A DNA stretch of 64,000 bases from Nocardioides sp. zg-1230 (GTDB lineage: Bacteria; Actinomycetota; Actinomycetes; Propionibacteriales; Nocardioidaceae): NCBI RefSeq assembly GCF_013155335.1, contig NZ_JABJQZ010000006.1:60983-124982 (forward strand), written 5' to 3'. A program made the translations under genes and the position numbers. The notes under the pieces are model-generated. The model was not told where the DNA came from. It searched no databases and saw nothing but the letters and a program-made list of their open reading frames with translations. Positions 50,640 through 59,332 of this stretch are shown here, in pieces (the first letter of the stretch is position 1; the number at the start of each line of letters is the position of its first letter).

Positions 50640-52214
50640 GTGTCACTGCGCTGCCTCCTCGCCCTCGTCGGCGGGCTCGTGCTGGCAGCCGCCTTCGAGC
50701 CGGTCGGCCACTCCTGGGTGATGCCGCCCGCGATCGCGGCCCTGGTGCTCTCCGTGCGAGGCCTCGAGCCGCGACGCGCGTGGCTGCCGAGCCTCGTCTT
50801 CGGAGTGGCCTTCATCTTCACCGTGATGGTCTGGATGCGCTCGGTCGGCACCGACGCGTGGCTCGCGATGTGCGCGATGGAGGCGGCGTTCTTCGTCCCG
50901 CTCGGCATCGGGCTGTCGTGGAGCATGCGCTCGCGAGCGTGGCCCGTCCTCGCCGCGCTGTGGTGGGTCGGGATCGAGACGTTGCGCAGCGGCTTCCCGT
51001 TCAGCGGCATGCCGTTCGGCCGACTGGTGTTCGCGACCGCCGACACGCCCTGGGCCGACGCCGTGCCGTGGATCAGCATGACCGGGGTCAGCTTCCTCGT
51101 GGCGCTCACGGGTACGACGCTCGCGTGGCTGCTGGTCGAGCTGCGCTCGCCGTCACGTGCGACGTACGCCGCGGTGGCGGGGCTCGCGGTCGTCACCCTG
51201 GCGCCGACGCTGGTGCCGTTCCCGCTCGAGCGCAGCGGCACCGCCACCGTCGCGGCGGTGCAGGGGGACGTGCCCGGCACCGGGCTCAACGTGCCGGCCG
51301 TGCACCGCGAGGTGACGGCCAACCACGTGCGGCTGACCGAGGAGCTCGCCGAGGCGGTGGCCGCGGGGGAGCAGCCGCGGCCCGACTTCGTGGTGTGGCC
51401 GGAGAACTCGACGGCCGTCGACCCGTTCCTCGACACGGAGATCAACGCCGGCATCGTCGCGGCCTCCGACGCGATCGGCGTACCGATCCTGGTCGGCGGC
51501 ACCAACAGCAACCCGCTCGACGACGCCCAGGTCCTCAACCAGGGGATCGTCTACCAGCCGGGTCTCGGCAGCGGAGACCGCTACACGAAGCGGCACCCGG
51601 TGCCCTACGGCGAGTACATCCCGTTCCGCGGCAGCAGCTGGATGCCGTCGACCTACGGCAGGCTCACCGAGGTGCCACGCGACATGGTCCGCGGCACCAG
51701 CCTCGAGCCGATCCGGGTCGGCGACCTGCGCGTGGCCGACGCGATCTGCTTCGACGTGGCCTACGACGAGGGCATCGCCGGCCAGGTGGCACGCGGCGCG
51801 GAGCTGGTCACGGTGCAGACGAGCAACGCGATGTTCAGCCGCACCGGACAGCTCGCCCAGCAGTTCGAGATCAGCCGGCTCCGGGCCCAGGAGACCGGCC
51901 GGTGGGTCGTGGTGGCCGCCATCAACGGCATCTCGGGCGTCGTACGCCCCGACGGCACGGTGGTCGCGTCGGTCCCGGCGCGCGGGCAGGAGGTGCTCGT
52001 GGAGGCGGTCGGGCTCAGCACCACCCAGACCCTGGCCGTACGCCTCGGCGTCTGGCCCGGACGACTCGCGCTGATCTTCCTCGTCGTGCACACGGCGGTC
52101 GTGCTCATCACCTATCGTCGTCGCCGGCAGCGCGACCGCGACGGCCATCAGCGCTCCGGGCCCGGGCAGGCCGTGGAGCGACCGAGACCCCTGGAGCGAG
52201 GTACGCCCGCGTGA
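50640..52214 (+). CDS. lnt: Apolipoprotein N-acyltransferase
   Basis: The 524-residue membrane enzyme adds the third acyl chain to lipoproteins. An N-terminal helical domain (about 1-195) is followed by a nitrilase domain with the triad E255 (VVWPENS), K317 (YTKRHPVPYGEYIP) and C370 (DAICFD). A final membrane helix and a basic tail close it. In M. tuberculosis the homologue is fused to Ppm1 (Rv2051c). Here the two are separate but overlap by 4 bp. Confidence 0.93.
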   Translation: MSLRCLLALVGGLVLAAAFEPVGHSWVMPPAIAALVLSVRGLEPRRAWLPSLVFGVAFIFTVMVWMRSVGTDAWLAMCAMEAAFFVPLGIGLSWSMRSRAWPVLAALWWVGIETLRSGFPFSGMPFGRLVFATADTPWADAVPWISMTGVSFLVALTGTTLAWLLVELRSPSRATYAAVAGLAVVTLAPTLVPFPLERSGTATVAAVQGDVPGTGLNVPAVHREVTANHVRLTEELAEAVAAGEQPRPDFVVWPENSTAVDPFLDTEINAGIVAASDAIGVPILVGGTNSNPLDDAQVLNQGIVYQPGLGSGDRYTKRHPVPYGEYIPFRGSSWMPSTYGRLTEVPRDMVRGTSLEPIRVGDLRVADAICFDVAYDEGIAGQVARGAELVTVQTSNAMFSRTGQLAQQFEISRLRAQETGRWVVVAAINGISGVVRPDGTVVASVPARGQEVLVEAVGLSTTQTLAVRLGVWPGRLALIFLVVHTAVVLITYRRRRQRDRDGHQRSGPGQAVERPRPLERGTPA

Positions 52215-52975
52215 GTGTCGACGGACTCGGCAGGTGCGTCATGGTCATCCCGACCTACGACGAGGCGGACAACCTCGAGTGGATCGTCGGGCGGCTGCGC
52301 GAGGCCCAACCCGGCGTCGACGTGCTGGTCGTCGACGACAACAGCCCCGACGGCACCGGCGACATCGCCGACAAGCTGGCCGCCGCCGACCCGGCCGTCA
52401 GCGTCGTGCACCGCACCGAGAAGGCGGGGCTGGGCGCCGCCTACCTCCACGGCTTCGACGTCGCGCTCCGTGCAGGCTACGACGTGATCGGCGAGATGGA
52501 CGCCGACGGCTCGCACCAGCCCGAGCAGCTCCATCGTCTCCTCGACGCGCTGCACACGGCCGACCTCGTCATCGGCTCGCGCTACGTCCCGGGCGGGTCG
52601 GTCGTCAACTGGCCCCTCCAGCGGCTCCTGCTCTCGCGCGGCGGCAACCTCTACGTCCGCCTGCTGCTCGGCATCCGGGTCAAGGACGCCACCGCCGGCT
52701 ACCGCCTGTTCCGACGTACGACGCTCGAGGCCATCGACCTTGGCTCGGTGAGGTCTACTGGATACGTGTTCCAGACCGACCTCGCCTACCGCACCGTCAG
52801 CCGCGGGCTCCGGCTGACGGAGGTCCCGATCGAGTTCATCGAGCGCGAGCGCGGTGACTCCAAGATGAGCGGCCAGGTCGCGAGCGAGTCACTGCGGAAG
52901 ATCACCCGCTGGGGGCTCTCCGAGCGACGGGAGCAGCTCCACAGGAGCAGGGGCAGGAGCAGGAGCCGGGCATGA
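52211..52975 (+). CDS. ppm1: Polyprenol monophosphomannose synthase
   Basis: The 254-residue GT2 glycosyltransferase moves mannose from GDP-mannose to polyprenyl phosphate for lipomannan, glycolipid and protein mannosylation. It has VMVIPTYDEADNLEWIV, VLVVDDNSPDGTG, GEMDADGSHQPE (DAD metal site) and GYVFQTDLAYR. No membrane anchor is present, so it depends on the membrane neighbour encoded by lnt. The tail is basic. GTG overlaps the lnt stop (GTGA). Confidence 0.93.
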   Translation: MSVDGLGRCVMVIPTYDEADNLEWIVGRLREAQPGVDVLVVDDNSPDGTGDIADKLAAADPAVSVVHRTEKAGLGAAYLHGFDVALRAGYDVIGEMDADGSHQPEQLHRLLDALHTADLVIGSRYVPGGSVVNWPLQRLLLSRGGNLYVRLLLGIRVKDATAGYRLFRRTTLEAIDLGSVRSTGYVFQTDLAYRTVSRGLRLTEVPIEFIERERGDSKMSGQVASESLRKITRWGLSERREQLHRSRGRSRSRA

Positions 52976-53535
52976 CGACGCCGACCCCGCCTGCAGGACC
53001 GCGCCGGCGACGCCGGTGGGTGCGTCCCGCCCTCGCCGCCGCGTTCGTCGTGGTGCCGCTCGTCGAGATCTGGGCCATCCTCCAGGTCGGCCAGCTCGTG
53101 GGGCCGTGGTGGACGATCCTGCTGCTCGTGCTCGACAGCCTGCTCGGCGCGTGGCTCATCAAGCGCGAGGGCGGCCGGGCCTGGTCAGCCCTGCGCACGG
53201 CACTGCAGCAGGGGCGCATGCCGGCCCGGGAGATCGCCGACGGTGCCCTGATCCTCATCGGCGGCACCCTGATGCTGAGCCCCGGCTTCGTCCTCGACAT
53301 CGCGGGGATCCTGCTGATCCTGCCCTTCACCCGCCCGGTCGCACGGCGGCTGTTGACCACGGTGGTCGAGCGCCGGCTCGTGGTCGCCCCGACCTTCGGC
53401 GGGGGCCCCGGATTCGGCCCCGGATTCGGTACGGGGTTCGGCCCGGGTTTCGGTTCGCCCTCCACCCCCGGAGACGACGAACGCCCCGGACCGGGGCCCG
53501 GGGGCCCGGTGGTCCGGGGCGATGTCGTCGAGTGA
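52972..53535 (+). CDS. fxsA: FxsA-family membrane protein
   Basis: The 187-residue protein has membrane segments at about 20-38, 45-62 and 84-112 (LIGGTLMLSPGFVLDIAGILLILP), the FxsA hallmark. FxsA in E. coli can sequester the phage T7 exclusion protein PifA; the native role is unclear. The C-tail has an unusual Gly-Phe-Gly-Pro repeat (about 142-162). ATG overlaps the ppm stop. Confidence 0.88.
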   Translation: MTTPTPPAGPRRRRRWVRPALAAAFVVVPLVEIWAILQVGQLVGPWWTILLLVLDSLLGAWLIKREGGRAWSALRTALQQGRMPAREIADGALILIGGTLMLSPGFVLDIAGILLILPFTRPVARRLLTTVVERRLVVAPTFGGGPGFGPGFGTGFGPGFGSPSTPGDDERPGPGPGGPVVRGDVVE

Positions 53536-53568
53536 GCCTCGACCGGCTCGACCGGGGTGGTCAGCCAG

Positions 53569-53949
53569 TCAGCTGACGCGCTTCTTCTTGTTGGCGCGGT
53601 GCAGGTGCGCGGGGCCGATCTCGCCGCCGCGCAGCAGCTCGAGCCGCTCCTTGAGGATGTCCTCGAGCTCCTTCTCCGAGCGACGCTCCAGGAGCATGTC
53701 CCAGTGCGTGCGAGCCGGCTTCTCGACCTTCTCCTCGGGAAGGATGCCGGAGGTGCTCAGCGCCTCGGCGCCGCAGCGCGGGCACTCCCAGACCGCTGGG
53801 ATGTCGGCCTCGACCGACATCGTCACCTCGAAGTCATGCCCCTGCTTGCACCGGTAACCGACCTGCTGGCGAGCTGCGAACTCGATGCCGCGCTCATCCT
53901 CGAAACTCTGGCCGCCGAGCCGTGCGCCACGTAATGTGCGCTCCGCCAC
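53569..53949 (-). CDS. rbpA: RNA polymerase-binding protein RbpA
   Basis: The 126-residue actinobacterial factor binds the polymerase and sigma factor and stabilises the open complex. It has the N-tail ERTLRGARLGGQSFE, the Zn-ribbon-like RCKQGHDFEVT...WECPRCGAEA and the sigma-interaction helix RTHWDMLLERRSEKELEDILKERLELLRGG. GTG at 53949 has GGAGG 8 nt upstream. A SigR-type promoter lies 134-159 bp upstream. It converges with fxsA. Confidence 0.95.
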   Translation of the reverse strand: MAERTLRGARLGGQSFEDERGIEFAARQQVGYRCKQGHDFEVTMSVEADIPAVWECPRCGAEALSTSGILPEEKVEKPARTHWDMLLERRSEKELEDILKERLELLRGGEIGPAHLHRANKKKRVS

Positions 53950-54082
53950 CGTGCCCACCTCCATTGGGTTGCTGACACCCGTTGTGTTGTGTTCGGGTTC
54001 TCCAGTGCAACGAGCCAGATCGTGGTTCGTGACGCCGCTCGTGACGGCGCGGCCCGACTGCACCGGAACTTCTACGATCTTC

Positions 54083-54108
54083 AACGGTAGCGGGCACGGC
54101 ACAATTCC
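54083..54108 (-). promoter_or_regulatory. SigR/SigH-type promoter GGAAT-n18-GTT of rbpA
   Basis: On the minus strand GGAAT (54104-54108) and GTT (54083-54085) are 18 bases apart, the consensus of thiol-stress ECF sigma factors. In Streptomyces rbpA is a SigR target. The 270-bp gap otherwise gives a long leader with no other gene. Confidence 0.7.
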
Positions 54109-54219
54109 GCGGATTCCACGTGTCGACGGCCACGCTCAGGCGCGACGAACTTCACCCTCAGGGGTGGACCCCGTTGTGGACCGTCCCGCCCGACGTCCGC
54201 ACCCCGGGGCCAGAAGCGC

Positions 54220-55572
54220 TCAGATCACGGCAGGTACGTCGTTGCCGGCGTCGCGGATGCCCCGCTCGGTGTCCACGCGCCACAGGAGCAGCCCGCCGAC
54301 GACGAAGAAGATGATGAGCGCGAAGATGGCCGGCCGGTAGGAGTCGGTGAAGGTGTAGACGAGGCCGAAGACGAGCGTGCCGAACCACGAGGTCCCGCGC
54401 TCCATGGCGTGGTAGAAGCTGAAGAACTCAGCCTCCTTGCCGCGCGGGATCAGCAGCGAGAAGTAGGACCGCGCCAGGGCTTGCGTGCCGCCCAGCACCA
54501 GGCCGATGGCGACGCCGAGCACCAGCAGGGGGACCAGCGACTTCTCGGGGATGACCAGGCCCGCGGTGACGATGCCCATCCAGATCACCAGACCCCCGAG
54601 GATCGTGTTCTTCGCCCCGCGCCGCGCCGCGATGCGGCCGAAGAGCAGCGCCCCGCCGACCGCCACGAACTGGACCAGGAGGTAGACCCCCAGCATGGTG
54701 CCCTGCGGGAAGCCGAGCTCCTCGACGCCGTACACCGACGCCTGGCTGATGACGGTCTGGATGCCGTCGTTGAAGAAGAGGTAGGCGAGGAGGAAGGTCA
54801 GCGCCACAGGGTAGTTGCGCAGCTCCTTGAGCGTGATCCACAGCTGCCCGAAGCTGCGCTGGAGCACCCCGCCCTCGACCTGCTCGACGTCGGCCGGCGG
54901 GTGGTTCTTCAGCCCACGGAAGGGGATGAACGTGAAGGCGGCCCACCACACGGCGGCGGACAGCAGAGAGATCCGCACCGCCATGCCCTCGGTGAGGCCG
55001 AAGGTGTCGTGGAAGCTCACCAGCACGAAGTTGAGGGCCAGCAGCAGTCCACCGCCGGCGTAGCCGTAGGCCCAGCCTCGCGAGGACACGCGGTCGCGGT
55101 CGGTCTCCGACGAGATGATCGGCAGGATCGAGTCGTTGACCACCGCCGACGCGGCGAAGCAGAGGTTGGCGAGGATGAACGTCACCGCGCCGAGCTGCCA
55201 GTTGTCGCCGGTCATGAAGAAGAGCAGGGACGCGAAGAACGCGCCGGTCCAGGCGAAGCCGGCCAGGAGGTCCTTCTTGCGCGCCGTGCGGTCCGCGACG
55301 GCACCGAGGAGCGGTAGCACCAGCGCGGAGATCAGCGTCGAGAACGTGATGACGTAGGCCGGCAGGGCCCCCGGGGCGATCGACAGGCCGAGGACGGAGA
55401 CCCGGTCGTCGACCGCGGCCTCCTCGGCGATGGCGATGAGGTAGGGGCCGAACAGGACGCCGGACACCGTCGTGGCGAACGCACTGTTGGCCCAGTCGTA
55501 GAAGTACCAGGCCCGCTGCTCCTTGGCCTGCGCCAATGGTGTCAGGTTGGCGATGCCACCCACCTCGGTCAT
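54220..55572 (-). CDS. MFS transporter, UMF1/Atg22-like
   Basis: The 450-residue protein has about 12 helices and starts WYFYDWANSAFATTVSGVLFGPYL, the UMF1/Atg22-like family opening (DWANSAF). The central loop carries FRGLKNHPPADVEQVEGG. Yeast Atg22 exports amino acids from the vacuole; bacterial substrates are not known. Its ATG overlaps the stop of the GDPD gene, so the pair forms one unit. Confidence 0.88.
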   Translation of the reverse strand: MTEVGGIANLTPLAQAKEQRAWYFYDWANSAFATTVSGVLFGPYLIAIAEEAAVDDRVSVLGLSIAPGALPAYVITFSTLISALVLPLLGAVADRTARKKDLLAGFAWTGAFFASLLFFMTGDNWQLGAVTFILANLCFAASAVVNDSILPIISSETDRDRVSSRGWAYGYAGGGLLLALNFVLVSFHDTFGLTEGMAVRISLLSAAVWWAAFTFIPFRGLKNHPPADVEQVEGGVLQRSFGQLWITLKELRNYPVALTFLLAYLFFNDGIQTVISQASVYGVEELGFPQGTMLGVYLLVQFVAVGGALLFGRIAARRGAKNTILGGLVIWMGIVTAGLVIPEKSLVPLLVLGVAIGLVLGGTQALARSYFSLLIPRGKEAEFFSFYHAMERGTSWFGTLVFGLVYTFTDSYRPAIFALIIFFVVGGLLLWRVDTERGIRDAGNDVPAVI

Positions 55573-56381
55573 CCCTCATCCTCCACGGGGCCGTTCCACT
55601 GTCCGCGGGCGCGGAGCACGTCCCTGAGTATGTCCGTGCGATCGGTCATGATGCCGTCGACACCACGGTCGAGGAGGGCGTTCATCTCAATTGGGTCGTC
55701 GATCGTCCAGACGTGCACCTGGACGCCGGCCGCCTGGGCCCGTCGTACGAGCCCGCGCGAGACCACGAGGACGCGGCCCCGTCGATGAGGCACCTGCAGC
55801 GCCACCGGCCGCCCGCGGGTGAGCCACCGGGCGAGCCGGGAGCTGCCGACCACGCGGTACGCCAGCACCTCCAGCGGGTGGGCCGAGGTGGCCACGCGGC
55901 CCTGCGTACGCCGGCGGAACGCGTTCATCCGGCGCCCGGAGAACGAGCCGACCAGCACCCGGTCCCACGCCGCGCGCTCCTCGATGAAGCGGGCGAGCGC
56001 CTCGACCGCGCCCTCGGACTTGAGGTCGATGTTGAACCGTGCCTGCGGGAAGGAGTCGAAGAGGTCGGCGAGGGTCGGCACCCGCTCGCGCCCGCCGATC
56101 AGGGCCTCCTGCACCTCGGCGTACGTCGACTCGGCGATGCTGCCGGTCCGGTCGGTCACCCGGTCGAGGACGGTGTCGTGGAAGGCCAGCAGCACGCCGT
56201 CGCTGGTGACGTGGACGTCGGTCTCGAGGTACGTGTAGCCGAGCTCGACGGCGTGGGTGAACGCCGCAAGGGTGTTCTCGAGCCCCTCGATGTCGGGGTG
56301 GTACGCACCGCCGCGGTGGGCGAAGGCGAGGGGCCGCCCGCCGTCGAGGTAGGCCGGTACGGACCGATGGGGTGTCTTCAC
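55569..56381 (-). CDS. Glycerophosphodiester phosphodiesterase
   Basis: The 270-residue TIM-barrel enzyme splits glycerophosphodiesters to sn-glycerol-3-phosphate and an alcohol. Active-site motifs are FAHRGG, GLENTLAAF, LETDVHVTSDGVLLAFHD and FNIDLKSEG. There is no signal peptide, so it is cytosolic. GTG at 56381 follows a CATACT box by six bases. Coupled to the MFS gene, it may act on a solute carried by that transporter. Confidence 0.92.
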   Translation of the reverse strand: MKTPHRSVPAYLDGGRPLAFAHRGGAYHPDIEGLENTLAAFTHAVELGYTYLETDVHVTSDGVLLAFHDTVLDRVTDRTGSIAESTYAEVQEALIGGRERVPTLADLFDSFPQARFNIDLKSEGAVEALARFIEERAAWDRVLVGSFSGRRMNAFRRRTQGRVATSAHPLEVLAYRVVGSSRLARWLTRGRPVALQVPHRRGRVLVVSRGLVRRAQAAGVQVHVWTIDDPIEMNALLDRGVDGIMTDRTDILRDVLRARGQWNGPVEDEG

Positions 56382-56387
56382 GGCAGA

Positions 56388-56393
56388 AGTATG
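56388..56393 (-). promoter_or_regulatory. -10 box CATACT of the GDPD gene
   Basis: Six bases (TCTGCC) precede GTG at 56381. It is back to back with the zinc-ribbon gene promoter 11 bp away. Confidence 0.5.
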
Positions 56394-56404
56394 GACGTCG
56401 GCGG

Positions 56405-56410
56405 TACCGT
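56405..56410 (+). promoter_or_regulatory. -10 box TACCGT of the zinc-ribbon gene
   Basis: Six bases (CGGGGG) precede ATG at 56417. Confidence 0.55.
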
Positions 56411-56416
56411 CGGGGG

Positions 56417-56677
56417 ATGGAGAGCATGACGTGTCCCCGTTGCGGTGTGGAGATGGATCAACGGACCCACGGCGAGGCGACGGTGAGCTCGTGCCCCGAG
56501 GGGCACGGGGTGTTCCTCGCGCGCGCTGACCTGGGCATGCTGGTCGAGGCCGAGAACGACTGGCACCGCAACGCCGGCCAGCACACCGCGCCCCTGCCGC
56601 GGATCACCGCCGACATGACCGCGCCGCCCTCCGTCGGCAAGGTGTCGCGCGCGTGGGTGGAGACCCTCTTCGGCTGA
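56417..56677 (+). CDS. Zinc-ribbon protein (zf-TFIIB type)
   Basis: The 86-residue cytosolic protein has MTCPRCGVEMDQRTHGEATVSSCPEGHGVFLARADLGMLVE, a short-spaced zinc ribbon of the zf-TFIIB family (C-x2-C ... C-x2-x-H). The tail is Pro-rich and ends WVETLFG. The role is unknown; the fold suggests nucleic-acid or protein binding. The start is set by the -10 box. Confidence 0.8.
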   Translation: MESMTCPRCGVEMDQRTHGEATVSSCPEGHGVFLARADLGMLVEAENDWHRNAGQHTAPLPRITADMTAPPSVGKVSRAWVETLFG

Positions 56678-56697
56678 GCGCCCCTCGCCGACAAGGG

Positions 56698-58221
56698 CTA
56701 GATGTCGCGGAAGGTCTCGATGTTGGCGCCGAGCTCGTTGAGCCGCTCGGCGAGGTCCTCGTAACCGCGGTGGATGACGTACGTCGAGCGCAGCACGCTG
56801 CGGCCCTTCGAGGCGAGCATCGCGATCAGCAGCACGACGGCGGGGCGCAGCGCCGGCGGGCAGACGATCTCCGCGCCGGAGAAGTGCGTCGGACCCTCGA
56901 TCAGCACGCGGTGCGGGTCGAGCAGCTTGACCTGGGCGCCGAGCTTGTTGAGCTCGGTGAGGTAGATCGCCCGGTTCTCGTAGACCCAGTCGTGGAGCAG
57001 CGTCTGCCCCTCGGCGACGGCCGCGATGACGGCGAAGAACGGCAGGTTGTCGATGTTGAGGCCGGGGAACGGCATCGGGTGGATCTTGTCCAGCGGCGCC
57101 CGCAGCTCGGACGGGTGCGTGGTGATGTCGACCAGCCGGGTCTCGCCGTTGAGGGCGGCGTACTCGGGGGAGCGGTCGTAGCGGAAGCCCATCTCCTCCA
57201 GCGTGGCGAGCTCGATCTCGAGGAACTCGATCGGCACGCGGCGGATGGTGATGGACGACTTGGTGACGATGGCGGCCGCCAGCAGCGACATCGCCTCGAT
57301 CGGGTCCTCGGCGGGGGCGTAGTCGACGTCGACGTTGATCGACGACCGGCCCGTCACCTTGAGCGTGGTGGTGCCGATGCCCTCGACCTCCACGCCGAGG
57401 CGCCGGAGGTAGAAGCACAGGTCCTGGACCATGTAGTTGGACGAGGCGTTGCGGATCACGGTGGTGCCCGGGTGCAGCGCCGCGGCCATCAGGGCGTTCT
57501 CGGTGACCGTGTCGCCGCGCTCGGTGAGCACGATCGGCCGGGAGGGCTCGATGGTGCGGTTGACGCTGGCGTGGTAGCTGCCCTCGCTCGCCTTCACCTC
57601 GAGGCCAAAGGGACGCAGCGCCGACATGTGCGGCTCGACCGTGCGCTCACCGAGGTTGCAGCCACCGGCGTAGGGGAGGTCGAACTCGTCGTAGCGGTGC
57701 AGCAGGGGGCCGAGGAACATGATCACCGAGCGCGTACGCCGCGCTGCCGCCTCGTCGATCGCGGCGAGGTTGAGGTCGGCGGGCGGGATGATCTCCAGGT
57801 CGTTGTCGTCGCCGACCCAGCGGGTGGCCACGCCGAGGGAGTTGAGCACCTCGAGCAGGCGGTTGACCTCCTCGATGCGCGCGACCTTGCGCAGCGTCGT
57901 ACGCCCCTTGTTGAGCAGCGAGGCGCACAGCAGCGCGACTCCGGCGTTCTTCGAGGTCTTGACGTCGATCGAGCCGGACAGCGTGGTGGGACCGTCGACG
58001 CGCAGGTGCGTGGGGCCGGCACCCAGGGCGACGATCTCGGAGTCGAGAGCTGCGCCGATGCGGGCGAGCATCTCGAGGGAGAGGTTCTGGTGGCCCTTCT
58101 CGATGCGGTTGATGGCGCTCTGGCTCGTGCCGAGCAGCTCGGCCAGCTGGTGCTGGGTGAGCCCGCGGTGCTTGCGGGCGTCGCGGATGAGGTTGCCGAT
58201 GCGACCCTTGTAGTCAGCCAT
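56698..58221 (-). CDS. XRE HTH domain fused to MurA-like enolpyruvyl transferase
   Basis: The 507-residue fusion has an XRE helix-turn-helix at about 6-62 (IRDARKHRGLTQHQLAELLGTSQSAINRIEKG), then a full EPSP/MurA-type domain (about 70-505). The latter keeps the K91-N92-A motif and a Cys (C188, AGGCNLGERTVEPH) at the place of MurA's catalytic Cys. MurA joins enolpyruvate to UDP-GlcNAc. It may be an enzyme, a sensor, or both. A palindrome at its promoter suggests autoregulation. Confidence 0.9.
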   Translation of the reverse strand: MADYKGRIGNLIRDARKHRGLTQHQLAELLGTSQSAINRIEKGHQNLSLEMLARIGAALDSEIVALGAGPTHLRVDGPTTLSGSIDVKTSKNAGVALLCASLLNKGRTTLRKVARIEEVNRLLEVLNSLGVATRWVGDDNDLEIIPPADLNLAAIDEAAARRTRSVIMFLGPLLHRYDEFDLPYAGGCNLGERTVEPHMSALRPFGLEVKASEGSYHASVNRTIEPSRPIVLTERGDTVTENALMAAALHPGTTVIRNASSNYMVQDLCFYLRRLGVEVEGIGTTTLKVTGRSSINVDVDYAPAEDPIEAMSLLAAAIVTKSSITIRRVPIEFLEIELATLEEMGFRYDRSPEYAALNGETRLVDITTHPSELRAPLDKIHPMPFPGLNIDNLPFFAVIAAVAEGQTLLHDWVYENRAIYLTELNKLGAQVKLLDPHRVLIEGPTHFSGAEIVCPPALRPAVVLLIAMLASKGRSVLRSTYVIHRGYEDLAERLNELGANIETFRDI

Positions 58222-58228
58222 GCCGAGT

Positions 58229-58234
58229 ACGGTA
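58229..58234 (-). promoter_or_regulatory. -10 box TACCGT of the HTH-MurA gene
   Basis: The minus-strand box lies seven bases before ATG at 58221. Its upstream end overlaps the operator. Confidence 0.5.
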
Positions 58235-58250
58235 TCTCAGATATGAGATA
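58233..58250. promoter_or_regulatory. Palindromic operator TATCTCA-GATA-TGAGATA
   Basis: The perfect 7-nt arms sit over the promoter of the HTH-MurA gene and 66-83 bp before the alcohol dehydrogenase. It is the natural binding site for the HTH domain. This is A/T-rich in an otherwise C/G-rich setting. Confidence 0.65.
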
Positions 58251-58303
58251 GCGCCAGATCGACGCTCCCGAGTCGTCCCGACATCGGCTGCGTAGGTGCG
58301 TGG

Positions 58304-58309
58304 CAGGAT
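58304..58309 (+). promoter_or_regulatory. -10 box CAGGAT of the alcohol dehydrogenase
   Basis: Six bases (CGCCCC) precede ATG at 58316. Confidence 0.5.
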
Positions 58310-58315
58310 CGCCCC

Positions 58316-59332
58316 ATGCGTGCCACGACCATCCATGCGCCCGGTGACATCCGCTTCGAGAACGTGCCCGACCCGCGGATCGAGCTGCCCACCGACGCGA
58401 TCGTGAAGGTGGTCGCCGGCTGCATCTGCGGCTCGGACCTCTGGCCCTACCGCGGGGAGAACGACGTCGACGCCGGCTCGACCATCGGCCACGAGTGCGT
58501 CGGCGTCGTGGAGGAGGTCGGCTCGGAGGTCTCCACCACCAAGGTCGGCGACTTCGTCATCGTGCCGTTCTGCCACTGCGACAACACGTGCGCCCACTGC
58601 CGCGCCGGCATGCAGTCGGCGTGCGTCAACCTCGGCATCACCCAGAGCGGGCAGGGGGAGTACGCCCGGGTCACGCAGGCCGACGGCAGCCTCGTCGCGA
58701 CCGACGGGATGCCCGACGAGGGACTGATCCCGTCGCTGCTCGCGCTCACCGACGTGATGGCCACCGGCTGGCACGCGGCGGTCGCGGCGGGCGTCCGGCC
58801 CGGGCACACCGTCGTGGTCGTCGGCGACGGTGCCGTCGGCCTCAGCGGCGTGCTGGCCGCGTCCGAGATGGGCGCCGAGCGCGTCATCGCCATGTCGCGT
58901 CACGAGCCCCGCCAGGAGATCGCCCGGGCCTTCGGCGCGACCGACGTCGTCGCCGAGCGGGGCAAGGAGGGCGAGGCGCGCATCGCTGACCTCACCGACG
59001 GGATCGGCGCCGACGCCGTCCTCGAGTGCGTCGGCACGGACGGCGCGATGAAGACGGCATTCACGGTCGCACGCCCGGGCTCGACCGTCGGCTTCGTGGG
59101 CGTGCCGCACGGCGTCGAGCTGCCGGTGCGCCGGATGTTCCAGAAGAACGTCGGCCTCGCCGGTGGCATGGCCCCGGTGCGGCGCTACCTGCCCGACCTG
59201 CTCGACCGGGTGCTCTCGGGTGCGATCGACCCGGGGAAGGTCTTCGACCTGACGCTGCCGATGGCCGAGTCGCCCGAGGGCTACCGGGCCATGGACGAGC
59301 GTCGCGCCATCAAGGTGCTCCTCCGCCCATGA
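58316..59332 (+). CDS. Zinc-dependent alcohol dehydrogenase
   Basis: The 338-residue medium-chain dehydrogenase has GCICGSDLWPY (catalytic zinc Cys), GHECVGVVEEVG, the structural zinc Cys group CHCDNTCAHCRAGMQSAC and the nucleotide loop VVVVGDGAVGLSGVLAA. It oxidises an alcohol with NAD(P). The substrate is unknown. The stop overlaps the next start (ATGA). Confidence 0.92.
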   Translation: MRATTIHAPGDIRFENVPDPRIELPTDAIVKVVAGCICGSDLWPYRGENDVDAGSTIGHECVGVVEEVGSEVSTTKVGDFVIVPFCHCDNTCAHCRAGMQSACVNLGITQSGQGEYARVTQADGSLVATDGMPDEGLIPSLLALTDVMATGWHAAVAAGVRPGHTVVVVGDGAVGLSGVLAASEMGAERVIAMSRHEPRQEIARAFGATDVVAERGKEGEARIADLTDGIGADAVLECVGTDGAMKTAFTVARPGSTVGFVGVPHGVELPVRRMFQKNVGLAGGMAPVRRYLPDLLDRVLSGAIDPGKVFDLTLPMAESPEGYRAMDERRAIKVLLRP

